From the NCBI RefSeq assembly GCF_000687475.1, contig NC_057321.1, positions 2,232,001 through 2,296,000 on the forward strand: a stretch of 64,000 bases of DNA. The letters run 5' to 3'. The stretch's first letter is position 1. Each line of letters opens with the position of its first letter. Made by a program: the position numbers and the translations under genes. Shown here piece after piece: positions 36,239 through 46,946 of the stretch. The notes under the pieces were generated by a model that did not search any database, was not told the origin of the DNA, and worked only from the letters and a program-made list of their open reading frames with translations. Source of the stretch: Ustilaginoidea virens (Eukaryota > Ascomycota > Sordariomycetes > Hypocreales > Clavicipitaceae).

Positions 36239-36407
36239 TCCTCTCCGAGTAACCCACCCGGAGGCAAGTCTCGTGCTCGTTATTGTCCGACTGGACTTTG
36301 GGCACTTCGAACCCGACGTTTGAGCTCTCCAGAGCGGAAGCAGCATCCAGACCGCCAACACACCGGTGGCTGCTCACGACGTGCATGCGAATTAATACTC
36401 GTATCAC

Positions 36408-37655
36408 TTGATTCTCAACCTCTTCCCCACAAACCTGCTCATGTCAAGCTAGGATCGGGTCAGTCATGCTTCAGTTCGGTCGCCGTTGGTGACACACCCC
36501 TTGGTCTTAGTCTCCCAGACCACGACAGCCCTACCTTGCCTGTAACACAAGTATGCACCGGGAAAACGTGCATAATTCGCAGATGTTGGCCTTGCAAGGT
36601 GACACGTCCTCGGGGATTATGCTCTCTGACTGCCAAGATGGCGCCCGACGGGCCGATATGGCGGTTTTCTCATTCCGCATGACAGCCGGAGCTGAAGCCG
36701 CTGGCCTGCAGTCAGCGGACGCACAGCCAGTTACATTCGTCTTTGGCTTCTGGACCGTCGCCCAGTTGGGGAGTCTGATGCCCGGCAATCATGAAAAGAC
36801 CCCGCACATCTCGCACAAGGGGACCAGAACCCTGGCTTATCATCCCATTCCGTTGTCGTACAGATCGGATGTCGGAGCAGAGGCTGCAGCCGAGTGCCGC
36901 TTGGAGAACATCTTGGTGTCGGAATGATGAGTGGCTTTTTTTTGTGTGGCTGCAAAGTAAAACGGAATGAGAACGAAGAGAGTAAAGGGACAAGACAATG
37001 GGCAAAGTGGTTCGAGAAGCAGCAATTTTTTCGATACTGTAAAATGTCCATACATTTGTGCTGTTTGACTGATATGGATCCAGCAAACGCGTTGCAAATC
37101 ACATGAATGTAAAGTTCTTTGGCCTTTCTATTGCCGAAGTTGTCTCCAACGCTTGCATAAAAGTCCTGTGCTCACAAGATCAACTCTTAGCTGTAGATAC
37201 GAGATGGTAGACCACAATCATGGCTCCACTCGGACATGAGGCTCAAACCAACCTTAATTATAGTAATGCTATGTAGTAACTTGTAAGTTAGGAACTAGGG
37301 CTCACCTGCCGTTTTTATCCATGGCAACCCACTGTTTTAACCGTGGATATGCCTTGGCATCACCATGCTTAAAGGCAAGGCCGCTGACCCTCATAGCGGC
37401 CGGACCTGGCCCCACGATGCCATCAAAATTTTCCGTCATAGCGACTCGACCCACGTGGGTTTACAAGCCAACGCCCTTGGACGATGCCAGAAAGCCATCG
37501 ATGCAATACACCTTTTTGTTCCTACCTGAAAATCAGAATGAGTGTTCAATAACAACAGTAGCGAGGTTGGGCGACAGCTGGGTTAAGCATCATCTGACTG
37601 TCCGGGTGCTCCAATTTGGCTTCCACTCACCTGAAAAGGAGCCCAAAGACGACAA
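36408..37655. other. intergenic, no gene recognised
   Basis: Short open frames on both strands (for example 36553-36927 plus, 36712-37086 minus) overlap and show no domain. The stretch is less GC-rich than the gene blocks. The last ~300 bases should be the methyltransferase promoter. Confidence 0.5.
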
Positions 37656-38822
37656 ATGGGCATAAAACGGGGGAATTTGCAGCCGCCATCGGCGACGTTG
37701 CCTCCTTTGCGCCAGCTGGGCACGCTGACCGCTGATCAGATCCATGACGCGCTGCGCAACCTACACGGGCTATTTTGCCCTTTGCCAACCTCGTCAGATT
37801 TCCATAAGAACCACAAGAGTCACCTATTGACGGTGGATTCCGGCTATGCATCTGAAGCAGAACTCGAAGAGGAGAGAACTTCTCCCGAGACACCTAGGTG
37901 CGACGGGTTTGAGCGCGAATTCGCTAACCGCTGGTTAACGGGGTTCATTGGGCGCGCGTATGAGCTCCCGCTGGACGAAAGTGTTTCAGAAGGGCTTGCG
38001 AATGAGGCATGCTCCATCTTATCCTTCTTGAACAAAGACGCGGAAGGCGAGCCAGAGCACGAAAAGGAGCTTGGAATGACCCGAGAATTCTGTTTCTCAT
38101 TTCGAGGTGATCGAAACTCAAAGATCTTGGTTGAGCTGTACGATATCCCAATGCAAACTGGAGAGGACCACACAGACGTCGGTCTGCAGACTTGGGGTGC
38201 CTCAATTGCGCTCTCTGAAAAGATAGCCAAGGAGCCGGAGACCTTCAAGCTGGAAAGGCTCCAAGCCAAGTCACCTGGCCGAATCATCGAGCTGGGAGCC
38301 GGAACCGGACTCGTCAGTCTCTTTCTGTCGAAACTCATGCCACTCATTGGCGAAGCACAACCCACCATCATAGCCACCGATCATCACCCGGCTGTCTTAT
38401 CAAACCTCTGGGCCAATATCACCTCGCAAATGGCCACAGCGCCAACAGCGGCTCCGGTTCAAGCATGCCATCTTGCCTGGTCCGCGCCATCGCGAGAGGC
38501 ACCGTTGGATATACCAGCAGACTTTTTGATCGCTGCGGATGTTATTTACGCGCCGGAGCATGCCACCTGGCTGAGGGATTGTGCAAGCTCGCTGCTAGCC
38601 GACGATGGCGTGTTCTGGTTAATGGTTTCCGTTCGACCAAATGGAAAGTTTGCCGGCATCAGCGACACCGTCGAAGTAGCTTTTGGACATGATGCAGCAC
38701 CGTGTACAAGAGCTGACGGCAAGAGGCTTGGGATCTCGTCTGTGCAACGTGTCGAGAAGAAGGGTGAAGTTGGACGAGCTGATGAAGTTGGGTACAAGTT
38801 ATTCGAGATTACCTGGCTGTGA
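37656..38822 (+). CDS. family-16 (METTL21-like) lysine methyltransferase
   Basis: Seven-beta-strand SAM-dependent methyltransferase; family-16 members usually methylate lysines of elongation factors or chaperones. Single exon of 388 residues. After a ~140-residue N-terminal region come the strand leading to VGLQTWGASIALSEKI, motif I IIELGAGTGL (about 210-219), IIATDHHPAVLSNLWANI, and DFLIAADVIYAPEHATWL, the DxxY-type motif IV of the family. The ending GYKLFEITWL is family-like. The protein is longer than METTL21 and similar in size to yeast Efm2-type proteins. The exact target is unknown. The start is the first ATG of the frame. Confidence 0.85.
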   Translation: MGIKRGNLQPPSATLPPLRQLGTLTADQIHDALRNLHGLFCPLPTSSDFHKNHKSHLLTVDSGYASEAELEEERTSPETPRCDGFEREFANRWLTGFIGRAYELPLDESVSEGLANEACSILSFLNKDAEGEPEHEKELGMTREFCFSFRGDRNSKILVELYDIPMQTGEDHTDVGLQTWGASIALSEKIAKEPETFKLERLQAKSPGRIIELGAGTGLVSLFLSKLMPLIGEAQPTIIATDHHPAVLSNLWANITSQMATAPTAAPVQACHLAWSAPSREAPLDIPADFLIAADVIYAPEHATWLRDCASSLLADDGVFWLMVSVRPNGKFAGISDTVEVAFGHDAAPCTRADGKRLGISSVQRVEKKGEVGRADEVGYKLFEITWL

Positions 38823-39869
38823 TTAGCCGATATGGAGGACCAAGAAACAAAACGCGTCTTTTGTTAGTCATTGACGGGCGGTGTTACGAACCTGCTCCAG
38901 TTCACTTTTGCGTGCATCCAAGCGTCTGACAATAAAAAATTGAGTCATGATTATAGACTAGATTGAGAAGAATAGACACCAAGGTGAAGAGAAGCAAGAA
39001 GTCGCCACAGTCACACCACGAACTGGAGCCGACATCTGACCAAGCATGACAGTCCTTGTATCAATCACGATGCTCGACAATCGTCGAGCTGTCCAGAGAG
39101 TGGCCCTCCAGAGAATCAGCAATGGTTACAGTCTCCATTGGACTAGACGTTCCCGTGATAACTGAGCGCAACTTGTCTCTGCTGACGCCGGTTTAAGCAG
39201 AGCAAATACGGAACGCGCCAGTGACAGCTGGGAGTGGGGTTGGGTGCAGCTGCAGCTGGTGCCCGCTTGGTACTTGGCGCATTGTATCCCCAGCGCTAAA
39301 CCTCATTAACTTGGAAGTGGCACAATCCCACCAGACAAATCAACAGTCCAGACACTCACTGCTTTCAATGGTGACTATTGACTCGAGGTCTTGGCCCAAT
39401 TCGTCAGCTCGTCAGCATCACTGAGTATCCGGTACTTTGTTTAGCCAAAGCATCACCGTCCGTCCGTATATCCACCCAAAGTCCACGACACCTTGCAGGT
39501 CAGGTCAGGTCATCTTCTGTTGACGTCCTGTGGAGTTCCAAGAGGCACGAGACCGACTCCTCTACAGAGCCCACTTTATTAAGCTTCCAAGTGTTCAGAC
39601 TTCAATGCCTTCATTATCCGACCCCTGATGTCATTGCACTGGAGATGTTCAAGCTCGTGAAATGGCTTCGTGGATATTCCTCTTAGTTCTTTAGAGCATT
39701 CTGTCTCCCCTTGCGCCTGTCATCTCGCCGCGCCTTCCCACCTGCAGACAGAGCCAGCCGCCAGCCGCCAGCCGCCAGCCGCCAGCCGCCATCGCCACCC
39801 AGGGACTGGCTTCACCTTGTCTTCTGGACTTGCTTGAATCATTGCGCATCGCTGCACATTACCCTCATA
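38823..39869. other. intergenic, methyltransferase to F-box-like gene
   Basis: No gene seen. A (CAGCCGC)n-like tandem stretch lies at 39754-39791, and the leader of the next gene follows. Confidence 0.6.
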
Positions 39870-41426
39870 ATGGCTCGCTTCGTGGATTTGGAACAAGACG
39901 ATGGCGACGATGCCAGTCAGTCCCCAGACCATCTGATCAGACACACGTTGCAGATAAGGCTGCCGCACCTCAGTAGTAGCGCGACTACTCGGCCAGTCCC
40001 TACATCATCCTCTGCCGTGGCTTCCAACCCAAGTTCCATAGCCAGAGCTTTTCAATGCTACCCGTAAGTTCAGTTGCTCAACAAAATTCTCGCCGCGCCT
40101 GAAGATTTTGCGAGTATCGGCTAACGGAATCTGCCGCGGCAGAATCATTGCATCGATCGTCTCTCATATCGACTTGAATGCTTTGGACGCTCTTGCTCGC
40201 TCATGTCGTTCTGTCCATGACGGCCTGATCCAGTATCGAAGCGTCCTTGTCACCAAGACGCTCCACTGCACTAATGAGGACATCCCTGTTCATTCCGACG
40301 GCATACTTCGCTACCGCGCTCGAGCTAGCAACTGGTACTACATGGAAGACAGCCGCAGCTACAACAGCAAATCAAGCAGCTGTGCTCGTGATATGGTAGA
40401 TGAATGCCGAAAATGTAGCCAAGTGATTTGCCGAGTAGGTCTTGACCTTTACAGGCAGGTTGCATTTGTAAATGAGCTTTTTCCGGCATCCGCTGACGAT
40501 ACACCTTTGGCCTAGAATTGTGCAATCAAGCCTCCAGCCCCAGTGGCTCTTCGCGAGAGACATCGTAGACTGTGTAGAACATGTGTCAATGCGCCGCTTG
40601 GCGCTCTCAATATCCCACGTGTTGACGCAAGCCTGCCATTTTCGTCAGAACCTGTGCAGCGATCTCTCTGCAGTTGCGAGTCATCGGGTGTCTGGCTCTG
40701 TCAAACTTGCGGGAGAAGTATCCGCGGAGCCGACAATCAATATCAAAGGTAAGAAGCAAACCACCCTGGCAAACCCTAGCAGCATCCCATACGTTGAAAA
40801 GAAAGACTGAAAAAAAAAAAAAAAACTTACCAACATGAGCCGTCCTATGCAGCATCTGGCGCTGGCGCAACCAGTACGGAGAGGTCCTCGGCGGTTTGGG
40901 CACTGGCATCGGTGATGGAGATCGCGGTGTCATATGTGGCCGCGAAGAGGCTTGTCTTGCCGCCAGAGAGCGTGAACACGAAGTAGATTGCGATGCGCAG
41001 GATGCCCGTGACAGTGGCACCGCGCCGTGGTTCAATGAGCAGCCAGTCTGGACAACCACATCGACGCCTTCGCCCCCTGCTCTGGGTGCCTCTGCTAGTC
41101 CGGCAGGCTCACCTTTCGGACCAGCAACCCCTATGGGAGTTTTGATGGAAGAGGAGCGCCATGACCGCACCCCGTCTCCCCAGCTCGGCCCAGGCTATGA
41201 GAGGCACGAGATTGAAGGCATAGGTGGTAGGGTCAAGCGCAAGCTGGTCCGAATGGTCCGCGTTGGCGCATGTGTTCCGGAGTGGGATGACGAAAAAGAT
41301 TTCGCCGGTCGTGTTTTGGCCCCAGAAGTAAAGGGCAGTGCCAGGAGCTGGTGCGGTTGGTGTTCGAGGGTCATTCCGAGCATAAATGACAAAGAGCATG
41401 CCTTTGCTGCAGGGTGCGGAAACTAG
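39870..41426 (+). CDS. F-box-like, cysteine-rich hypothetical protein
   Basis: Exons 39870-40063, 40143-40434, 40516-40748 and 40853-41426 give 430 residues. Residues ~65-110 (IIASIVSHIDLNALDALARSCRSVHDGL) look like a short F-box: a leucine-rich two-helix pattern followed by a Cys/His-containing stretch. Exons 2-3 carry several CxxC pairs (CRKCSQVICR, LCRTCVN, CSC, CQTCG), suggesting two bound zincs. The last exon has RRW-type Trp/Arg, a Ser/Pro-rich linker and a final WCGWC. The joins were chosen because frame and Cys spacing continue. An SCF adaptor role is inference. It could also be a zinc-ribbon protein with only a degenerate F-box. Confidence 0.72.
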
Positions 41427-41472
41427 TAGTGCGGGCTCTGACCTGTTGTGAGTCTGTTGTGAGTCTTGAGGT

Positions 41473-41512
<40 letters not shown>

Positions 41513-41976
41513 CACACCGACGCTTGGAACGGAAATCAGCAATACTGAATACAAGATGAAGATATTTTGGATTCAACTTTTGCAATGAAAAAAAGGAAAA
41601 AAAAAACATCGCCATAAGCAGTAAGTAGCAAGACAAAATGCTATGACGGATAGTCTCGGGTCATGGGGCTGCTTGTCGTAAAAGGTTGCTCTGCAAGTAG
41701 TTTGTCTGCGGCAAATGAACAGTGCAAATGAGCAAGCCCATGAACCCACCCAATGGATGTACCCAGTAGAAGCTTCCAAGCATGCCTCAAAAGGAATTTG
41801 AACGGTCAAAGAAAAGACCTTGTCTGTTCCCCATGTCGAATGTACACGCTGCCGTCGTTCTCCCGCACACGGCGGATGTATAAATCGTACACGTCGATAT
41901 CGCTCAAGCAACACCGTCCCTTCCGTTTCTTCCGTGTCCCGCTCAGCCGAACCGCTTTTCCCTTCCCGCACGCACG
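41427..41976. other. intergenic between convergent genes, with 39-nt poly(T)
   Basis: Shared 3' flank. T run 41474-41512 and an A run at 41587-41606. No gene seen. Confidence 0.65.
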
Positions 41977-42612
41977 TTACAACTCGCCGCGATACAGCAT
42001 CCCCGCTCTCCGCTTCCGATCCTCCCTCGCCTGCGCCTTCTTGGGCCCCCACCGGGCCATCTTGCTCTCCAGCCTGGCCTGCAACCACTTGTGGTGCTCG
42101 GGCGACGCCGGCGCCACCATCTTGACAAACACGTCGGAGCAGTCAAACTTCCTGGCCAGCCTGCCCACGCTCCACTCGATGGGGTCCTGGGCGCGCAGTC
42201 TGCGGATCTCGTCAATGTCCTCCTGGGTGAGGTGGTACCGCGCCGTGCGGCGCTTGTACTTCATCAGCGGGGGCAGGTCGGCCTCGGAGACGGCGTCGTC
42301 GCCGGGCGGCGGCGGCGCGCCGGGGTTGGTGCGCATGCGCAGCAGGGCCAGGCGGCGCGGGTCGCCGCGCGGCAGGAAGATGAAGGGCGTGTGGGCGGGC
42401 GAGGCCTCCGACGCGGGGGGGTTGTAGATGATGCTGTCGGCGGCGGGGAAGGCGGACGCCCGGCTGGGGAGGAAGGAGTCGTGGGGGGGGAGCTTGAGGG
42501 CCCGCTTGGTCCGCGCGGCGGTCTTGTGGCCGCGCTGGGGGGCGAGCGGAAGGGGGAGGAGGCGGGCGCGGGAGACGGCGAGCAGCGGGCGGGTGAGGGA
42601 TCGCAGGTCCAT
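41977..42612 (-). CDS. MRPL20: mitochondrial large ribosomal subunit protein mL58
   Basis: 211 residues in one exon. The N-terminus MDLRSLTRPLLAVSRARLL is a mitochondrial presequence. The text HKTAARTKRALKLPPHDSFLP, then DPIEWSVGRLARKFDCSDVFVKMVAP and a basic tail, is what I know of the fungal-specific mitoribosomal protein MRPL20 (mL58). The middle is Pro/Ala-rich. It functions as a structural protein of the 54S mitoribosomal subunit. The identification rests on remembered family text, not a search. Confidence 0.85.
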   Translation of the reverse strand: MDLRSLTRPLLAVSRARLLPLPLAPQRGHKTAARTKRALKLPPHDSFLPSRASAFPAADSIIYNPPASEASPAHTPFIFLPRGDPRRLALLRMRTNPGAPPPPGDDAVSEADLPPLMKYKRRTARYHLTQEDIDEIRRLRAQDPIEWSVGRLARKFDCSDVFVKMVAPASPEHHKWLQARLESKMARWGPKKAQAREDRKRRAGMLYRGEL

Positions 42613-43381
42613 CCTGGGGGCGTTGGGGGGGGGGGCAAACTAGAGGGGGGCGGGTTGCGTGGGCATGAGAGAGTTGACGGCGTCTCGGCGGGATGTGTGG
42701 AAAGACGGCGCGCGGCGGTCGTATGGCTTCGTGACGGGTGAGGATGGGGGATCGGGCATTTGGAATCTGAAGCTTTGCAGTTTTTGTGGTTGCAGGCCAT
42801 TGATTGATTGGCTTACCTAAGGAGGGCCCCTGGGCCACGATTGGCTGATTGACCCACTCTCCGTGGGACAAGGTCAAACTCCAAAAACTAGCCAAGGATA
42901 TGCGCTAGGACAACGCCTCGGTCAGCGGTGCTTGACTTCCTTTTCTTTGGAAAAAGTGGCCAAGATCCGAAGAGACCGCCCAGCACCTGGTTCCTACCCT
43001 TAGTGTCTGGCCAGAATGTCAGAGGCCCGGCTGCTCTCTAGCAACTACAGGAGCCGTCTTGCGTGCCGACTGCCGTCTCCGCAACCAAGTTCTTCAAGTG
43101 GTACAAAAGGGGGAACCCAAAGCGCTGTAAGATGCAAAGTCGAGGGCTAAGCGTCTCGAATCCGCAATTCTTGAATTTCCGAGGCGACATCCTGGCTTAC
43201 GGCAGCGTAATCACCAGGTAGGCAGGGGAATCAGCTACGAAAGCGTACATGTCACAGACGCCACGGCGCGGTTATCAGACCTGAAAGCCATCGCCAGCAC
43301 GGCAAGGCCCGGAATACAAAATCGGCAATGACAAAGCCCCCTGTTCTTGTACCCCCATTCCCATCACACCACCGTCGTCGA
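42613..43381. other. intergenic, mL58 promoter and BTB gene 3' flank
   Basis: No gene seen; the minus-strand open frames here are continuations of other frames of the mL58 region. Confidence 0.6.
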
Positions 43382-44188
43382 TTACGCGTGTCCATTCGCC
43401 GTCCCCCTGTGAATGTCCGAGATGGCTGCTTCGGCAACCCCCCCTCCGCACAAGCTGCAAATTCTTCCGTCGACCGGACCGTCTTTGCAACTGCCTTTAT
43501 GAGGGGTCCCTTGGCACTGCCCCGTGACGGGTCTCTCGAGAAAGGATATGGCCAAGTCTCGAGCGAGCTCGTGGCAGTCTTCCAACAGACTCCTGAGCGG
43601 GGACGCATCATCCAGCAGACTGGTCTTGGGACCTGGAGCGCCCCGGATCAGGTTCACCACTGTGCCTTTGAACAAGGGCCCAGCCGCGGTCTTTTCGTCG
43701 TACACCTCTCTGATTGTAGCGATGACGGCCTTGTCGCTCATCTTCTTTTCCCTGATGGCCGAGAGGTACTTTTGCGTAGCTTCGTGTTTCAGGCCCTCGA
43801 GTTGGTATCTGTTGCCGACGGCAAACAGGCCCAAATGCAGAGAGAGGCGTCCTGCGGGTAAAGGATACAGCTCCATCAGCTCGTTGACCGCTCTCTCGTT
43901 GTACTGTCCCAGGTAGATGTGGTCAATCATGGCTTGCACGACAGGCGGTGAGAAGTCGTCCATCTCGATGATTGTGCTCGGCTTCTACAGCTTCCATGTC
44001 AAATCTCGCCCAGGGCACCGAGACGCGTTTCGATTACGTACCGGCGAGGGGTTCGTCAATGCAGCTTTGAAAACAGGAGGCGCCACAGAAAGTGCGAGCT
44101 TGTGGACAGGAAAGCGCTCTCCCCAACAGCTAATTCTGGAATCGGTATAGAATTCATCCCATCGAGCTCTATCTCCAAGGCTTAGCAT
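43382..44188 (-). CDS. BTB/POZ domain protein
   Basis: Exons on the minus strand 44188-44042 and 43984-43382 give 249 residues. The BTB pattern is visible: RISCWGERFPVHKLALSVAPPVFKAAL, the intron, then IIEMDDFSPPVVQAMIDHIYLGQY and LFAVGNRYQLEGLKHEATQKY. Fungal BTB-only proteins of this size usually act as dimeric adaptors, often for Cul3. No Kelch, zinc-finger or other partner domain follows. The acceptor TAG just before AAGCCG was preferred because it keeps frame and gives the conserved acidic strand. The C-terminal ~50 residues are Cys/Gly-rich and unremarkable. The 5' end could be slightly longer. Confidence 0.78.
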
Positions 44189-44563
44189 GAGCGCGCGAGT
44201 TCAGCCATCGTCCTCGACAATCTTACACTTCCAAGGCCCGCCGAAATGTCAAGTGCTTCTCCATGACCACAGCAGCAAAAACATGCAGCGCGAGAAAAGT
44301 CAAAGGAAGGACAGGGAAGATGAACAAGAGGAGGTGCAAGAGGCTGGAATACCTTGGCAAGTGAGCGTGACAACCGTTTGTCCTGAAATGCGTGAGTGAT
44401 CGGGACATGGCCAACCGTACGAGCAAACTTCCACGCACGTTGTGCTCTGCGTTGAAGCCCCTTCGATTCATAGCCGGCAGATTCTGAATAGCATCGGGCT
44501 CGGCAACTCATAACGTAACGATATCGTACAATAAGCGTATGCCGCATTACTCTACCTTGGCTC
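44189..44563. other. intergenic, BTB promoter and coiled-coil gene 3' flank
   Basis: Both neighbours are on the minus strand. No gene seen. Confidence 0.6.
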
Positions 44564-46319
44564 CTAGACTTCAAAAATATCCCCAACACCCTGTCCCCCT
44601 CCCCTTCGGATATCAACAATGTCCAGCCTCCACCCTTCCCAGCGCTTCAGTCCTCTCTTGATTTCCTTGATCCTCTCCAGGCGTAGCTTGGATTCTTCTT
44701 CTTGGGCTTTGCGGAATGCGTCTTCGTCAAACTCAAAGTCGTCATCTTCCAACAAGTCGTGGTCACCACCTCCTCCGGCGAGAGCATTGAGGCCGTTGTT
44801 TAAGAAGCTACCGAATCCGCTGACGGAATGCTTCTTGCGGGACTGGTGGAACATGGGGGCTCCGGAGAGGTCCACGTCTTGGAAATCCGGGCCACTAGCC
44901 TCCATTTGACGGCGCCGCTCGATCCAGGCACCGCTTCGCACCTCGTGCAGCTCGTGCTCCAAGCTTCGAATCTTCTTCCTCAAACGGAGACGCTCCTCAT
45001 TTTCGAGTTCGTCGACGCCTTCGTCGTCGAGGCCGCCAGCGACTTCTGCCGATTTGCGGCTGCCAAGCTTGATATCTTGACTTTCCAGTTTCTCCACCTT
45101 GTCTCGCAAGTCCTGAATCTCCTTTTCAGCTCGCTCCTTGTCCTTTCGCGTAGCCTGGAATCGACTATCCTGTTCTTTATGAATCGTTGTCAATGTAGCC
45201 ACTTTCTTCTCGAGAGCGTCCACCTTTATTTCCAAGTCTGACTTGGCCTTCCGAGCTTCTTCCAAGTCGTGCTCGAGCGTCTTCACCTTGGTTTCGGCAC
45301 TTGATCGCTCACTCCCTTCGCGGACCGCTTTTTCCGCTGTTCTCTCGAGGTTGCGCTTCACATCTTGCAGCTCCCGTTGCGCCTTTCCTGCAGCGACCTC
45401 GGCTCGGGCGAGCTTCTCTTCCAGGGCCATCACCTGCTCCTTTTCCGTCTCTGCTCCACTTTCCTGCCGCTGAACGCGTGCTTTCAATGTTGATAGTTCT
45501 AGCTCCATAGACTCTATTGTTGATGTCTTGGCATTTAGCTCGGCTTGCAGGTCCGACGGAGGTGTCGCGACAGATATCGACGGCCGGTGGCCATGCCCTG
45601 AACCCTTGGAAACCTGCTGCAGGAGCTGTGTATTCTGTCTCTGTAAAGAAGCAACTTCGGATTTCTGCGGCTTCTATCAACCCTCGTTCTTGGCCATGCG
45701 AAAGTTTCGGGGGGGGGGGGATCGCCTTACCAGCTTTTCTATTTCGCTGCTACCCTGAGCCTCGGACGAATTTTCAGCGTCACCCTCTCGGAGAACAGCA
45801 AGCTCGTCTTCAGCTTTCTTCCACCGCTTTTCCGCATCTGAGTAATCTTTTAAAATCTTCTTGTTCTCCTTCTCCAACTCTTCGATGCGATGAACCTGCT
45901 TTCTATAAATGTCTGGTGCAGTGTCTCCGTCAGGGCTGAATGGGCCAGGTGATTGAGGTCCAGTCGCGCCTGCTCTGAACGAAGTTGACCGCAGTTTCGA
46001 CTGCTGTGCTAGGGAGGGTGTCTGCGACGGTGATCCATCCTTGGAGTCGTCGACAGCTTTGTCGTCACTCGTAGTGAATTCCTCGACCTTGTCATGTGGT
46101 TTGTCTTCGGCTGATGGCTGTGGTGGCGGGGTTCCTAGAGTCTCTTCGTCGTCTTTCTTGGCTTCTGCAGCCTTTTTGCCTTTCTTCTTCTTCATTTGCT
46201 CCACCTGCAGCCCTTGGATTAGCCTTGAGCTAGAGAACGAGGCTCGATCTATAGCAACGTACACGCTTTCGCGCGGCAGCAATCTTCTCTTGCCGCGCCT
46301 TTTCCTCTGCGTCAGCCAT
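44564..46319 (-). CDS. long coiled-coil protein, Golgi/vesicle-tether-like
   Basis: Exons on the minus strand 46319-46263, 46204-45731 and 45673-44564 give 546 residues. The start MADAEEKARQEKIAAARKR leads to a Lys-rich stretch (VEQMKKKKGKK). A Ser/Pro-rich linker follows, then about 300 residues of heptad-rich Glu/Lys/Leu coiled coil, and a C-terminal tail with acidic LLEDDDFEFDEDAFRK and a final basic-hydrophobic helix. The order resembles fungal proteins annotated as M-protein-repeat or golgin-like, which act at Golgi membranes. That is a resemblance of layout only. The two introns are phase 0, and the second contains a 13-base G run on the plus strand. Confidence 0.75.
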
Positions 46320-46946
46320 GGTGACTGATGCTGTTCTGGTTCGCGATGATTTTCTGGCCAATCTTCAAATGATAGGTCCTTGAACGTAGGTGCAGTGGCC
46401 GGGAGCTGTTGTTGCAGGAGGAAGCGTGAGCTCTCATTGCGAACCCGATAGGAGAGGTGTCCAGAATCCAGAGCTCTGAACGGAGTACGGAGTTACGTAT
46501 GTATGTACCTGGAATTAGTTAGCGTGAACTGCGCACTGTGCGAGGACTCAGAAGTGGAGACCGACGACAACTGTTGGCATTTGACTGACGACAGCCTGCT
46601 TGGCATAACGGACTAGTCTTTGACAGAAGTTCAATGCTGTTCCCTGCGTTTGGTTCCTGCATTCAATTCTGCATTGGGAGATTTTCCTGTGCATCTGCTG
46701 GACATGGGCGGAAGATTCTGGATGAGCCTCTTCCACTACCGAACTAGCAGTCGTGCCTTCCTCTTCCTGCAAGCCAGCTTTCTGCACAGTTGACTCCAAA
46801 GTGTCACGCCAGGACTGACTTGACTGCTTGGAGACGTCAGTGCGGCTTCTCACTTAACAACTCGCATGCCAACGAAATGATTCCATGCTCGCCTCTGCTG
46901 TAGTTTCCTACGACACAGCGTTTATCCGCTTCGTTAACCATCCAGT
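46320..46946. other. divergent promoter region
   Basis: Lies between the minus-strand coiled-coil gene and the plus-strand hypothetical gene. An ACGGAGTACGGAG word lies near 46480-46492. No gene seen. Confidence 0.6.

Larger units (their letters stand above)
35006..36407 (-). pseudogene. hypothetical reading frame split by a transposable element
   Basis: On the minus strand an open frame from about 36407 to 36239 and another from 35449 to 35006 (stop TAG) lie on either side of the 779-bp element. Reading from the upstream part into the downstream part, with the element and one 11-bp duplication copy removed, the codons stay in phase (A at 36239 corresponds to A at 35449). The text then continues SERIRVLRVDSDFNHVD with no stop for roughly 200 residues. 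I recognise no domain, and the true start and any introns are uncertain. The simplest reading is a gene or exon inactivated by the insertion. Confidence 0.5.
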
